Shown: positions 42,395 to 50,569, numbered from the stretch's first letter. The stretch is DNA of 56,535 nucleotides from JBGSYJ01 sp041748075 (GCA_041748075.1 JBGTDX010000181.1:1-56535), one strand, 5' to 3'. The notes: generated by a model not told the origin, from the letters alone. Program-made: numbers and translations.

Positions 42395-43171
42395 ATGAAC
42401 GACCTGCACGCAGGTAAGACCGGAATCATTTTTGGAGTTGCAAACAAACGATCGATCGCATGGGCGATCGCTCAGGCCCTCAGCGGTGCCGGTATGCGCC
42501 TGGCCTTCACCTATCAGGGGGAACGACTCAAGGAGACGGTCGAAGGCCTTACCGCGGGCATTGATGGAGCCCTCGTGCTGCCGTGTGATGTAACGAGCGA
42601 CGAAGAGATCGATCAGGTGTTCCGTCAGGTCAGCGAATCCTTTGGACACCTCGACACCCTCGTCCACTCCGTTGCCTACGCTCCGAAGGAAGACCTCGAA
42701 GGGGAATTCATCAATACCTCGCGGCAGGGTTTTCTCACGGCTCACGATATTTCTGCATATTCGCTGGTCGCGCTCACGCGAGCCGCGGTACCGCTGATGG
42801 AGAAGGCCGGTGGCGGCTCGGTTCTCGCGCTCACTTACTACGGCGCAGAGAAAGCGGTCGAGGGATACAACGTGATGGGCGTAGCAAAAGCCTCTCTCGA
42901 GGCTTCCGTGCGCTACCTCGCCGCAAACCTCGGGCCGAAGAACATTCGCGTCAATGCCATATCCGCGGGACCGGTAAACACCCTGGCGGCGCGCGGCATA
43001 CGGGGATTCACGGGAATGCTCAAGCACCACGCGGAACGGGCGCCGCTGCGCCGCGGTGTCGAGCTGGTTGAAATCGGAAATGCGGGGCTGTTTCTGACAT
43101 CCCATATGTCGGGAGCAATGACCGGGGAAATCATGTTCGTCGACTGCGGCTACAACATCGTGGGGCTCTGA
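42395..43171 (+). CDS. fabI: Enoyl-[acyl-carrier-protein] reductase (NADH)
   Basis: FabI carries out the last reductive step of each fatty-acid elongation round. The 258 residues match the family: GIIFGVANKRSIAWAIAQAL (NAD-binding), CDVTSDEEI, LVHSVAYAPKEDLEG, the active-site Tyr-x6-Lys in YNVMGVAK with an upstream LTYYGAEKAVEG, NAISAGPVNTLAARGI and SGAMTGEIMFVDCGYNIVG. It follows the Mpo1-like gene with AGGA as ribosome site. An inverted heptamer element lies directly after its stop. Confidence 0.97.
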   Translation: MNDLHAGKTGIIFGVANKRSIAWAIAQALSGAGMRLAFTYQGERLKETVEGLTAGIDGALVLPCDVTSDEEIDQVFRQVSESFGHLDTLVHSVAYAPKEDLEGEFINTSRQGFLTAHDISAYSLVALTRAAVPLMEKAGGGSVLALTYYGAEKAVEGYNVMGVAKASLEASVRYLAANLGPKNIRVNAISAGPVNTLAARGIRGFTGMLKHHAERAPLRRGVELVEIGNAGLFLTSHMSGAMTGEIMFVDCGYNIVGL

Positions 43172-43172
43172 C

Positions 43173-43283
43173 GAGAATTCAGAATTGAGAATTCACTAAT
43201 TCAGAAAGAGTACGGAGTCAGTCGCCTGCGGACGCTGGAAAGGGTGGGGCTTTCTGCTTTCTGAATTCTGAATTCTCAATTCT
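43173..43283. repeat. Inverted heptamer-repeat element (GAATTCT type)
   Basis: GAATTCA/GAATTGA heptamers at 43173-43208 and the inverse TTCTGAATTCTGAATTCT set at 43251-43283 flank a GC-rich middle. The element fills the gap between the convergent fabI and anti-sigma gene ends. Confidence 0.88.
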
Positions 43284-44093
43284 TCAGCTCATCCCGCCCA
43301 TCAGGTACATCTCGCCGCTAGGCGACGGCAACCCACCTTTCGGCTCCATGGTAACGGCGAGCGCTTTGATGGTCGTGGCGACGGGAAGATTCTGAAGGAC
43401 CATCGAAGCGCTGCCATTGTGATCGACGTCGAACACGCCGACACCCTGAGGCACTCCGTCGACAGGAATCACCCAGAGCTGGTAGCTCTTGTCGTTGGGG
43501 TTGGCTGGAAGGTTGTGAAAGAAGACGAAAGCCTGCCTGCCCGACGTATCGAGAAAGACCTTGGCCGAGGCGGCAGGCGCCATCGGTTGTCCACCAAGGG
43601 CTATTGTGTGGGTTGAGGCTGACGAGATCGATGCGAGGAGCGAGGCGAGGCGCTGATTCTCCCGCTCGAGACTGTTCTTCTGATCCGCGAGCTCGCGCGC
43701 CTGCCGGGCTGTGAGCTCGGCCTTCGATTCCGCCTGCTGAACCTTTTCGCGCTGGCCGAGGAGAAGCATCTGGCTCCAGGCCAGAAGGCAGATCGCGATG
43801 GTCGCTGCGACGGGTAGCAGCCAGCGGCCAGGCCCTACCGTAGTGCGAGCCCCTCCAGACTCCTTTCGATGCCCCGTCTGAATAGCGTTCATCAACGCGC
43901 GTTTGACCGATGGCGGCGGATTCACCGGCTCGAGCCCTCGCGCGAAGAGCGAGGCGGCGTGCGTCATCTCTTCGAGTGCCGCGCCGCACGCGTCACATTG
44001 CGCAATATGATCCCGCAGCGCTTCCTGTTCGTCGCGCGTCGCAGCGCCGATCGCCTCGAGGGCAGCGATGTTCTCGAATTCTTCGTGGCTCAT
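43284..44093 (-). CDS. Anti-sigma-K-like factor (RskA type)
   Basis: The protein has 269 residues. The N-terminal anti-sigma domain (1-75) has a zinc-type HIAQCDACGAAL motif. One membrane segment follows at about 92-112 (LLPVAATIAICLLAWSQMLL), then a coiled coil (about 115-150, VQQAESKAELTARQARELAD). A periplasmic RskA-like domain ends it: VFLDTSGRQAFVFFHNLPAN, YQLWVIPVDGVPQGVGVF and FAVTMEPKGG-like AVTMEPKGGLPSPSG. It should sequester the sigma factor encoded by the overlapping upstream gene and release it after regulated proteolysis. The S2P-type protease at 47637 could take part, but this is only positional inference. Confidence 0.88.
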   Translation of the reverse strand: MSHEEFENIAALEAIGAATRDEQEALRDHIAQCDACGAALEEMTHAASLFARGLEPVNPPPSVKRALMNAIQTGHRKESGGARTTVGPGRWLLPVAATIAICLLAWSQMLLLGQREKVQQAESKAELTARQARELADQKNSLERENQRLASLLASISSASTHTIALGGQPMAPAASAKVFLDTSGRQAFVFFHNLPANPNDKSYQLWVIPVDGVPQGVGVFDVDHNGSASMVLQNLPVATTIKALAVTMEPKGGLPSPSGEMYLMGGMS

Positions 44094-44671
44094 CGCCCGG
44101 TCCCACCGCTCAATCGATCCCTCAGCTTCTTCATCCCCAGTTGCATTCTCGTCTTAATGGTTCCGAGAGGCTCACCGAGGTGTCTGGCGATCTCGGACTG
44201 GGACATTCCATTGAAATACGCGAGCTCCAGCGGGATCCTCTGCGCATCCGGAATTCCTTCCAGCGCCGCACGCATCTCCTGCTGCTGTTCGGAAACGATC
44301 GCATCCTCCAGGCCCTGTGCCCTTACTACGTTCCCCGTACGGATCGAGATTTCTCTGCTTGCTTCGGATTCTCGGGCGGCCCGGGTTCTCCGCGAGCGGA
44401 GCCGGTCGATTCCCCTGCTTCGCGCAATCGAAATCAGCCAGGCGATCTCATTGCCACGACCGGGGTCGAAGCTCCCCGCCCGTAGCCATGCCTGAACGAA
44501 AACCTCCTGCAAGACTTCCTGCGCATCCTCGGGGTTTCCGAGCAGGCGAAGCAGCAGGGCATAGACCATGGGCGCGTGAAGGTCATAAAGACGCTCCATT
44601 GCTGACGTGTCGCCGGCGCCGATCGCCGGGACAAGCGCGGACGGTCCGGTGTCCGGTCCATCAACGCGCAA
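44090..44671 (-). CDS. ECF sigma factor, SigK-like
   Basis: The protein has 193 residues from a TTG at 44671 that has GGAG 5 nt upstream. Region 2 is AMERLYDLHAPMVYALLLRLLGNPEDAQEVLQEVFVQAWLRA (about 24-65, in blocks), with ISIARSRGIDRLRSRR next. Region 4 is IPDAQRIPLELAYFNGMSQSEIARHLGEPLGTIKTRMQLGMKKLR (about 140-185). The pairing with an RskA-like anti-sigma and the ATGA overlap are typical of SigK systems. The regulon is unknown. Confidence 0.92.
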   Translation of the reverse strand: MRVDGPDTGPSALVPAIGAGDTSAMERLYDLHAPMVYALLLRLLGNPEDAQEVLQEVFVQAWLRAGSFDPGRGNEIAWLISIARSRGIDRLRSRRTRAARESEASREISIRTGNVVRAQGLEDAIVSEQQQEMRAALEGIPDAQRIPLELAYFNGMSQSEIARHLGEPLGTIKTRMQLGMKKLRDRLSGGTGR

Positions 44672-44794
44672 GGTAGCTCCGAGAGTCGATCCGCATGACC
44701 GGGCTCATCTTACATGAAGGCGCCTGTCAGGGCTTCTTCTGGCACTCCGCTCGCAACGGCGTACCACATGAAAAAGATCACGGAGGAAACGCGT

Positions 44795-45064
44795 ATGGTG
44801 GACGATGAGTTACCGACAAAGCAGTTTCATTCTTATCAGCGGCCCGAAGTTTTACCTCACTCGGAGCGCGAGGCACCGCGTGGGTTGCAGGGCGTGCTGC
44901 AGAAAGCAGGGATCCGTTCCGAAGGTGCCGCGGTGGACCTCAAGGCGGGCATGAACCGCATCAGGAACTACGCGAGCGCGAACCCCGGAAAAGTGCTGGG
45001 CGGGCTCGCGGCCCTGGTGATCGGGGTGGGGCTCATGGGCAAGCGCTCGAAGAAACAGCGCTGA
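44795..45064 (+). CDS. Small protein with one C-terminal membrane segment
   Basis: The protein has 89 residues from the ATG at 44795, preceded by GGAGG 8 nt upstream. The N-terminal half is polar (MVDDELPTKQFHSYQRPEVL). The middle part (GLQGVLQKAGIRSEGAAVDL) is amphipathic, and residues about 67-82 (VLGGLAALVIGVGLMG) form a short membrane helix before a basic end (KRSKKQR). It resembles small tail-anchored membrane proteins such as the DUF883/ElaB type, but the match is too weak to assign. A strong terminator follows. Confidence 0.65.
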   Translation: MVDDELPTKQFHSYQRPEVLPHSEREAPRGLQGVLQKAGIRSEGAAVDLKAGMNRIRNYASANPGKVLGGLAALVIGVGLMGKRSKKQR

Positions 45065-45090
45065 GCGCGTACTCACTCAGTTGAACGCGA

Positions 45091-45122
45091 AGAATGAGGC
45101 TGCCTGCAGCCTCATTCTTTTT
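45091..45122 (+). terminator. Rho-independent terminator
   Basis: A perfect 12-bp stem AGAATGAGGCTG / CAGCCTCATTCT with loop CCTG is followed by TTTT. It ends the small membrane-protein gene and overlaps the hutU stop codon (45112-45114), so it probably serves both convergent genes. Confidence 0.88.
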
Positions 45123-46785
45123 GCATCGGGAGATCGACGCCACGCTCGAGCGCGACTTCGACGGCACGAGGATATCCCGCATCTGCGTGGCGCATGACTC
45201 CGGTTCCGGGGTCGGTGGTGAGCACGCGCGTCAATCGCTCCGCCGCAGCCGGTGTCCCGTCGGCCACGACGACCATTCCTGAATGCAGCGAGTAACCGAT
45301 GCCGACGCCGCCGCCGTGATGCACCGATACCCAGGTGGCGCCAGCGCAGGTATTCAGTAGCGCGTTGAGGATCGGCCAGTCGGCGATTGCATCCGAGCCG
45401 TCTCTCATGCCCTCGGTCTCGCGATTCGGCGACGCGACCGACCCTGAATCGAGATGATCGCGGCCGATCACGATCGGCGCCGAAACCTCTCCGCTGGCCA
45501 CCAGCTCATTGAAGATGAGTCCCGCCTTCTTTCGTTCTCCGTACCCGAGCCAGCAGATCCGTGCGGGCAGGCCCTGAAACTCGACCCGCTTGCCGGCCAG
45601 CCGGATCCAGCGTTGAAGCGGCTCGTCATCGGGGAATGCCTCGAGGATCGCTTCGTCCGTGCGGTGGATGTCTTTCGGATCTCCCGAAAGGGCAGCCCAG
45701 CGAAAGGGACCTTTCCCTTCGCAGAAGAGGGGCCGGATGTAGAGGGGCACGAAGCCCTCGACAGCGAAGGCGTCGTCGACACCGGCCTTCAGCGCCTGGC
45801 CACGGAGGTTGTTGCCGTAGTCGAACGTGATGGCCCCGCGGTCCTGCAGCTCGATCATTGCGCGCATGTGGCGCGCCATCGTCTCGTAAGAGCGTTCGAT
45901 GTAGGAAGTCGGGTTCGACTCGCGGAGCTCGAGTGCCGCCTGAAACGTCAGCCCCACGGGTACGTAGCCGTTCAGCTCGTCGTGAGCCGAAGTCTGGTCG
46001 GTGAGGACATCCGGGACAATGCCGCGTCTGAGCAGCGTGTCGAGAAGGTCGACCGCGTTGGCTTCGACGCCGATGGAAACTTCCTCGCCGGACTCGCGCG
46101 CGGCCAGAGCCCTATCGATGCCCTCTTCCAGCGATGCGGCTGCTTCGTCCAGATAGCGCTTCGAGAGCCGCTTCTCGATGCGTGATCGGTCGACTTCCGC
46201 GACGAGGCAGACGGCACCGTTCATCGTTGCGGCGAGAGGTTGCGCGCCACCCATCCCTCCGAGTCCAGCCGTTACTACGAGCTTGCCCCTTAGCGAACCG
46301 TCGAAGCGGCTCTTCGCGAGCGAAGCGAAGCACTCATAGGTTCCCTGCAGGATTCCCTGGGATCCGATATAGATCCAGGAGCCCGCGGTCATCTGGCCGT
46401 ACATGGTCAGTCCCAGCGCTTCGAGCCTCCGGAACTCGTCCCATGTGGCCCAGTGGGGCACGAGATTCGAGTTTGCAATCAGTACGCGGGGAGCGTCGGG
46501 ATGCGTGCGGAACACGCCAACGGGCTTGCCGGACTGCACCAGAAGCGTCTCGTCACCTTCCAGCCGGCGGAGAGTCGAGACGATTGCGTCGAAGCATTCC
46601 CAGTTCCGCGCGGCCTTGCCCGAGCCCCCGTACACGATCAGATCGTCCGGACGTTCTGCAACCTCCGGATCGAGATTGTTCATCAGCATCCGCAGAGCTG
46701 CCTCCTGTTGCCATCCGCGACAGCTGATTTCCGTGCCTCGGGGTGCAGTGACGGTACGCGGGCCATTCTTTGTGATTGTGGACAT
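45112..46785 (-). CDS. hutU: Urocanate hydratase
   Basis: HutU converts urocanate to imidazolonepropionate in histidine breakdown, with NAD+ as electrophile. The 557-residue protein has the normal length and family blocks: RGWQQEAALRMLMNNLDPEVAE, VYGGSGKAARNWECF, GLGGMGGAQPLAATMNGA, DQTSAHDELNGYVP, the loop with LNTCAGATWVSVHHGGGVGIGYS and GVMRHADAGYPRAVEVALE. The other hut genes are not nearby. TAGAAT (46798-46793) lies exactly 7 nt before the ATG, so the mRNA should be leaderless. Confidence 0.96.
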   Translation of the reverse strand: MSTITKNGPRTVTAPRGTEISCRGWQQEAALRMLMNNLDPEVAERPDDLIVYGGSGKAARNWECFDAIVSTLRRLEGDETLLVQSGKPVGVFRTHPDAPRVLIANSNLVPHWATWDEFRRLEALGLTMYGQMTAGSWIYIGSQGILQGTYECFASLAKSRFDGSLRGKLVVTAGLGGMGGAQPLAATMNGAVCLVAEVDRSRIEKRLSKRYLDEAAASLEEGIDRALAARESGEEVSIGVEANAVDLLDTLLRRGIVPDVLTDQTSAHDELNGYVPVGLTFQAALELRESNPTSYIERSYETMARHMRAMIELQDRGAITFDYGNNLRGQALKAGVDDAFAVEGFVPLYIRPLFCEGKGPFRWAALSGDPKDIHRTDEAILEAFPDDEPLQRWIRLAGKRVEFQGLPARICWLGYGERKKAGLIFNELVASGEVSAPIVIGRDHLDSGSVASPNRETEGMRDGSDAIADWPILNALLNTCAGATWVSVHHGGGVGIGYSLHSGMVVVADGTPAAAERLTRVLTTDPGTGVMRHADAGYPRAVEVALERGVDLPMQKE

Positions 46786-46828
46786 GGGGAGAATTCTAAC
46801 GCGGGTGGGGCGGGGAGGAGTGATAGGA

Positions 46829-46918
46829 GTAGACAGTGCACGGTAGACACTCGCCCGCCCCCGGATCGAACTGAGCGTGAGACTTAACGGGGCTGGGCTA
46901 CTGTCTACCGTCTACTTC
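46829..46918. repeat. Inverted heptamer-like element (GTAGACA type)
   Basis: GTAGACAGTGCACGGTAGAC (46829-46848) is matched by CTACTGTCTACCGTCTAC (46898-46915) in inverse, around a GC-rich loop. It lies between the divergent hutU and nth promoters and abuts the nth -10 box. Confidence 0.8.
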
Positions 46919-46920
46919 TA

Positions 46921-46933
46921 TACAATCCCGCGG
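46921..46933 (+). promoter_or_regulatory. -10 box of nth (leaderless type)
   Basis: TACAAT (46921-46926) is followed by 7 nt and the nth ATG. The same TACAAT-N7-ATG arrangement precedes the DUF971 gene and mazG; hutU has TAGAAT-N7-ATG. Confidence 0.6.
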
Positions 46934-47572
46934 ATGAAGAAAGAACGCGCCGGCGAGATCGTCGCCACGCTGCGACGGATGTATCCGCGCGCGCGTTGTT
47001 CGCTCGACTATTCGACGCCCTTTGAGCTTCTCGTGGCGACGATCCTTTCCGCGCAGAGCACCGATGCGCGGGTCAATCTGGTTACGCCGGCCTTGTTCCG
47101 AAAGTATCCCACTGCCGAACATCTGGCCGCTGCAGATCCCGGCGAGCTCGAACCGGTGATTCGCACCACCGGTTTCTACCGCAGCAAAGCGAAATCGATC
47201 ATGGGTGCCGCGCAGGCGATCGTCGAAAAGCACGGCGGCGAAGTGCCACGGACGATGGAAGAACTGGTCATGCTTCCCGGGGTTGGGAGGAAAACGGCCA
47301 ATGTCGTCCTGGGGAACGCTTTCAAAACCGCGTCTGGTGTGGTCGTTGACACGCATGTCACACGCGTGGCACGCAGGCTCGGATTGACCGGCCACGATGA
47401 CGCCGGGAAGATTGAAGCCGATCTGATTGCCTTGCTGCCGCGGAAGGAGTGGACGAGCTTTTCACACAGGGTGATTCTGCATGGGCGCACGATTTGCGTT
47501 GCAAGAAAGCCCAGGTGCAGCGCGTGCCTGGTCAACGATCTCTGTCCGAGCGCCGAAGCGCCCCTCGAGTGA
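46934..47572 (+). CDS. nth: Endonuclease III (DNA glycosylase/AP lyase)
   Basis: Nth removes oxidised pyrimidines and nicks the resulting abasic sites. The 212-residue protein has LVATILSAQSTDARVN, the helix-hairpin-helix LPGVGRKTANVVLGNAF with the catalytic Lys (near residue 119), the catalytic Asp in VVDTHVTRVARRLG, and the Fe-S cluster ligands Cys-x6-Cys-x2-Cys-x5-Cys in CVARKPRCSACLVNDLC. The ATG at 46934 is chosen over a longer frame from 46877 because the promoter box overlaps the extension and the family starts here. Confidence 0.96.
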   Translation: MKKERAGEIVATLRRMYPRARCSLDYSTPFELLVATILSAQSTDARVNLVTPALFRKYPTAEHLAAADPGELEPVIRTTGFYRSKAKSIMGAAQAIVEKHGGEVPRTMEELVMLPGVGRKTANVVLGNAFKTASGVVVDTHVTRVARRLGLTGHDDAGKIEADLIALLPRKEWTSFSHRVILHGRTICVARKPRCSACLVNDLCPSAEAPLE

Positions 47573-47636
47573 TGGAGTGTAATAGAAATTGGCCTCGGGG
47601 AGATGACGGCATCGCGTGATGAATTGAGGGCGACTG

Positions 47637-48785
47637 ATGTTCCGATTGCGATTTACGCTATTCCGGGTAGCCGGCATCGCCATTCGGCTCGATGCGAGCT
47701 GGATCATTCTGGCCGTGCTCGTAACCTGGTCCCTGGCGGCTTCGCTCTTCCCTGCACAGTATCCCGGACTCTCGCGCGGTCTCTACTGGACGACGGGTGC
47801 AATCGGTGCTGTCGGTCTCTTTGCCTCCATTCTCTTTCATGAGATCTCGCATGCGCTCGTGGCGCGACGCCGCGGTGTGAAGATGAACGGCATCACACTC
47901 TTCCTCTTCGGTGGCATGGCGGAGATGGAGAGCGAACCTGAGGATGCGCAGTCGGAGCTCGTCATCGCTCTGGCGGGTCCCGCAGCCACGCTCGCCATCA
48001 TCGCGATATTGTGGCCTCTGGCCGTGATAGCGCGCGTTCAGGAATGGCCGGTGCCTGCGCAGGCCATCGTCTGGTATCTGGCCATCGTCAATGTCGTACT
48101 GCTGATATTCAACATCATTCCGGCGTTTCCGCTCGACGGCGGCAGGGTGCTTCGCGCTCTGCTCTGGAAACGAAAGGGAGATGTCCGTCAGGCGACCCGA
48201 GTCGCGTCCAACGCAGGCTCTCTGTTCGGGCTCGTGCTGATCCTTCTCGGCGTTCTGCGCGTAGTAACGGGCGACTTCATCGGTGGCATGTGGTCCTTCC
48301 TGATTGGTACTTTCCTGCGCACGGCGGCGGCAGCCGCGTATCAGCAGACTCTGCTTCGTGAATCGCTGCGTGGCTCATCCGTACGCCAGTTCATGAAGTC
48401 GGATCCCGTTACGGTCCCGCGCGAGATTCCGGTGCGGGAGTTTGTAGAGGAGTACATCTACAAGCACCACTACCGAATGTTTCCCGTGCTCACGAATGGA
48501 AAGCTGAGTGGCTGCGTCTCATCCCGGGATGTATCCAAGCTCCCGCGGGACTCGTGGGATGCGCAGAGCGTCGGAGCGATCGCGACGCCCTGTACTCCCG
48601 AGACGACCGTCACCGCGGACACAGAGGCAGTCGACGCGCTGGCACGGATGCATCGAACCGGTCAGTCGCGGCTGCTGGTGATGGATGGGGCGAATCTGGT
48701 CGGTATTCTGACTCTCAAGGACCTTCTGCGATTCCTCGCTCTGAAAATAGAGCTCGAAGACCAGAATTCACGCTCCGCAGCCTGA
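47637..48785 (+). CDS. Site-2-type membrane metalloprotease with CBS pair
   Basis: This 382-residue protein is of the SpoIVFB / Rip3-like S2P group. The zinc motif HEISH (His68) lies in ILFHEISHALVARRRGV, and the second ligand is in NIIPAFPLDGGRVLRALLW (about 160-178). About six membrane helices span residues 10-225. Two CBS domains follow (about 245-370; FMKSDPVTVPREIPVREFV and VGILTLKDLLRFLAL), which usually sense adenine nucleotides. Such proteases cut membrane-bound regulators such as anti-sigma factors. The RskA-like protein encoded at 43284 is a possible client. Confidence 0.92.
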   Translation: MFRLRFTLFRVAGIAIRLDASWIILAVLVTWSLAASLFPAQYPGLSRGLYWTTGAIGAVGLFASILFHEISHALVARRRGVKMNGITLFLFGGMAEMESEPEDAQSELVIALAGPAATLAIIAILWPLAVIARVQEWPVPAQAIVWYLAIVNVVLLIFNIIPAFPLDGGRVLRALLWKRKGDVRQATRVASNAGSLFGLVLILLGVLRVVTGDFIGGMWSFLIGTFLRTAAAAAYQQTLLRESLRGSSVRQFMKSDPVTVPREIPVREFVEEYIYKHHYRMFPVLTNGKLSGCVSSRDVSKLPRDSWDAQSVGAIATPCTPETTVTADTEAVDALARMHRTGQSRLLVMDGANLVGILTLKDLLRFLALKIELEDQNSRSAA

Positions 48786-48888
48786 GTTGGCGCGGGGTGG
48801 AAAGTTCAAGCTGTGCGGGAGCCTCTTCCGATCGTTCGAAACTCTACGTTCGGCCTTCCGTAAGCATTACTGGAGAGGGACCAAATCG

Positions 48889-49341
48889 ATGACCGGTTCA
48901 GCATACATCGTTCGAATGGCCGTGATCTTCGGAGCCGCGCTGGTGTTTCTCGGCACCTCGTTTCTTCCGATAGCCGCCATCAATTCACATGGAAGCTCGT
49001 GGAACGGCCACGGCACCGTCCTTCATCGCACGTTTCATCACAACTCCGGCTTCTCGGAGTTCATCGATGGGCTGTTCGCTCTCTTCTTCTGCAGCAGCTG
49101 CATGGGCGTGCTGGTCGTGCTTTCGCTGCTTCCGGTGCTGATCTCGGTGCTCATCGCGATCTGGATGTACAACGACGCCCGGCGCCGCGGCGATCCGAAC
49201 GCAGTCGTCTGGGCTCTGCTCGGGCTGATCTTCAATGTCGTCGGCTGGCTGATTTATCTCATCGTCCGGGGAAACGGGAATCGTGGCGGGGGCGCTGTAC
49301 AGCAACCCCCCCGGAGTGATATTCCTCCGCCTGGTCCATGA
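48889..49341 (+). CDS. Membrane protein with three predicted helices, unknown function
   Basis: The protein has 150 residues from the ATG at 48889, with GGAGAGGG upstream. Hydrophobic segments are at about 8-29, 64-88 and 110-128. The part YNDARRRGDPNAVVWALLGL and FNVVGWLIYLIVRGN resembles the short PLDc_N-like / zinc-ribbon-associated membrane hairpin found in many small bacterial membrane proteins. The tail is Pro/Gly-rich. Its stop overlaps the next start as ATGA. No function can be given. Confidence 0.72.
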   Translation: MTGSAYIVRMAVIFGAALVFLGTSFLPIAAINSHGSSWNGHGTVLHRTFHHNSGFSEFIDGLFALFFCSSCMGVLVVLSLLPVLISVLIAIWMYNDARRRGDPNAVVWALLGLIFNVVGWLIYLIVRGNGNRGGGAVQQPPRSDIPPPGP

Positions 49342-49655
49342 GGAAACCCTCCACGCCCGCTCTGATCCTGATGTCTCTCCTGGGGATGGTTGGCGGATGC
49401 GTCTCTCATGATCTCGTCGTTCCGCCAGACAGGCAGTTCACTACGCGGGTGGCGGTTGCCGGGATCGAAACGTACAGGGAACACCTTTCCCCCAGGCTTG
49501 CCGGTCGGATTCAGTGCCGGTTCGAGCCCACCTGTTCGGTTTACGGCCTCGCGAAGGTAAAGAAAGATGGAGGATTGAAGGGGGGATTGAAAGCACTCGG
49601 AAGGATTGCTCGATGCAATCCGATGACACCGAAGGGAATGGTGGACCCGCCTTGA
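49338..49655 (+). CDS. yidD: YidD-like protein with a lipoprotein-type N-terminus
   Basis: Residues 45-105 match YidD, the small membrane-insertion efficiency factor: YREHLSPRLAGRIQCRFEPT, then CSVYGLAKVKKDGGLKGGLK and RIARCNPMTPKGMVDPP. The conserved Cys, Pro-Thr-Cys-Ser and Cys-Asn-Pro are kept. Unlike typical YidD, it starts with LILMSLLGMVGGC (Cys21), which looks like a lipoprotein signal with a lipobox-type VGGC. Standard YidD acts on the cytoplasmic face near YidC; a lipidated copy would face the periplasm. No rnpA, rpmH or yidC is near. It is coupled (ATGA) to the preceding membrane protein. Confidence 0.8.
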   Translation: MRKPSTPALILMSLLGMVGGCVSHDLVVPPDRQFTTRVAVAGIETYREHLSPRLAGRIQCRFEPTCSVYGLAKVKKDGGLKGGLKALGRIARCNPMTPKGMVDPP

Positions 49656-49669
49656 GGAAATTGAAAACC

Positions 49670-49746
49670 CAGAATTAAGAATTCAGAAAGAAGCTGCCCC
49701 ATTTCTGAATTCTTAATTCCGACCTTCACTCTTCACTCTTCGCTTC
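49670..49746. repeat. Inverted heptamer element reaching into the mazG 3' end
   Basis: GAATTAAGAATTCAGAAAG (from 49671) is matched by TTTCTGAATTCTTAATTC (49702-49719). CTTCACT heptamers then continue to 49746 and encode the last codons and the TGA of mazG on the minus strand. Confidence 0.85.
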
Positions 49747-50502
49747 TTCCCACATCGCGTCCATTTCCTCGAGCGTGACGTCCTCGAAGTTGCGGGAACT
49801 TCGCCGCACGTTCTCCTCGATCTGCTGAAATCTCCGGGTGAACTTCCTGTTGGTTGCCTGGAGAGCCTCCTCGGCGTTGACATCCAGCTTCCTGGCGATG
49901 TTCGCGAGGGTGAAGAGCAGGTCTCCGAGCTCCTCTTCGATGTGCTCCTGATCTCGGGATGCGAGAGCCTCTTTGAGCTCGACGGTCTCTTCTTCGAGTT
50001 TCCGCACGGCATCTTCGGCTTTCTCCCAGTCGAAACCGACACGCGAGGCTTTCTCGGTCAGCCGCAAGGACTTGAGCAGGGCCGGCAGGCTCTGAGGCAC
50101 GCCGGACAGAAGGCTCTCGTTCTGCGCCGTGCGTTCCTCGTTCTTGAGCTTCTCCCAGTTGGTGAGCACGGCGTCCGCCGAATCGGCTGTCACTTCTCCA
50201 AACACGTGAGGATGGCGGCGAACCAGCTTGTCATGAACGTGTGTGATGGAATCGTAGATGTCGAACGCACCTTCTTCCCGGGCGATCTGGGCGACGAAAC
50301 AGGCCTCGAGCAGAAGATCCCCCACCTCCTCTCTGAGGGCGGCGCGGTCATTCTGATCGATTGCCTCCACGACTTCGTAGGCCTCTTCGATGATGAAGGG
50401 CTTGAGGTCTTCGAGCTTCTGTTCCCGGTCCCACGGGCATCCGCCAGGAGCGCGCAGAGTCGACATCAGGGCGACGAGGTCATCAAATGTTCTGCGGGAC
50501 AT
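49726..50502 (-). CDS. mazG: Nucleoside triphosphate pyrophosphohydrolase MazG
   Basis: MazG hydrolyses NTPs to NMP and pyrophosphate, probably as house-cleaning. The 258-residue protein from the ATG at 50502 has two MazG domains. The first has LRAPGGCPWDREQKLEDLKP, EEAYEVVEAI and EEVGDLLLEACFVAQIA; the second has EEETVELKEAL and EEELGDLLFTLANIARKL, both with the ExxE..ExxD metal pattern. TACAAT (50515-50510) is 7 nt upstream of this ATG, which excludes the longer frame from 50523. The final residues (AKSEE) and the stop lie inside CTTCACT heptamers. Confidence 0.95.
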   Translation of the reverse strand: MSRRTFDDLVALMSTLRAPGGCPWDREQKLEDLKPFIIEEAYEVVEAIDQNDRAALREEVGDLLLEACFVAQIAREEGAFDIYDSITHVHDKLVRRHPHVFGEVTADSADAVLTNWEKLKNEERTAQNESLLSGVPQSLPALLKSLRLTEKASRVGFDWEKAEDAVRKLEEETVELKEALASRDQEHIEEELGDLLFTLANIARKLDVNAEEALQATNRKFTRRFQQIEENVRRSSRNFEDVTLEEMDAMWEEAKSEE

Positions 50503-50509
50503 GCAGCGT

Positions 50510-50515
50510 ATTGTA
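50510..50515 (-). promoter_or_regulatory. -10 box of mazG (leaderless type)
   Basis: TACAAT on the minus strand is followed by exactly 7 nt and the mazG ATG. No convincing -35 is seen. Confidence 0.55.
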
Positions 50516-50569
50516 AGCGGCACGGGTCATCCTCAGTGAAACCGAGGATGCGGTGGCGATTCTGATACC

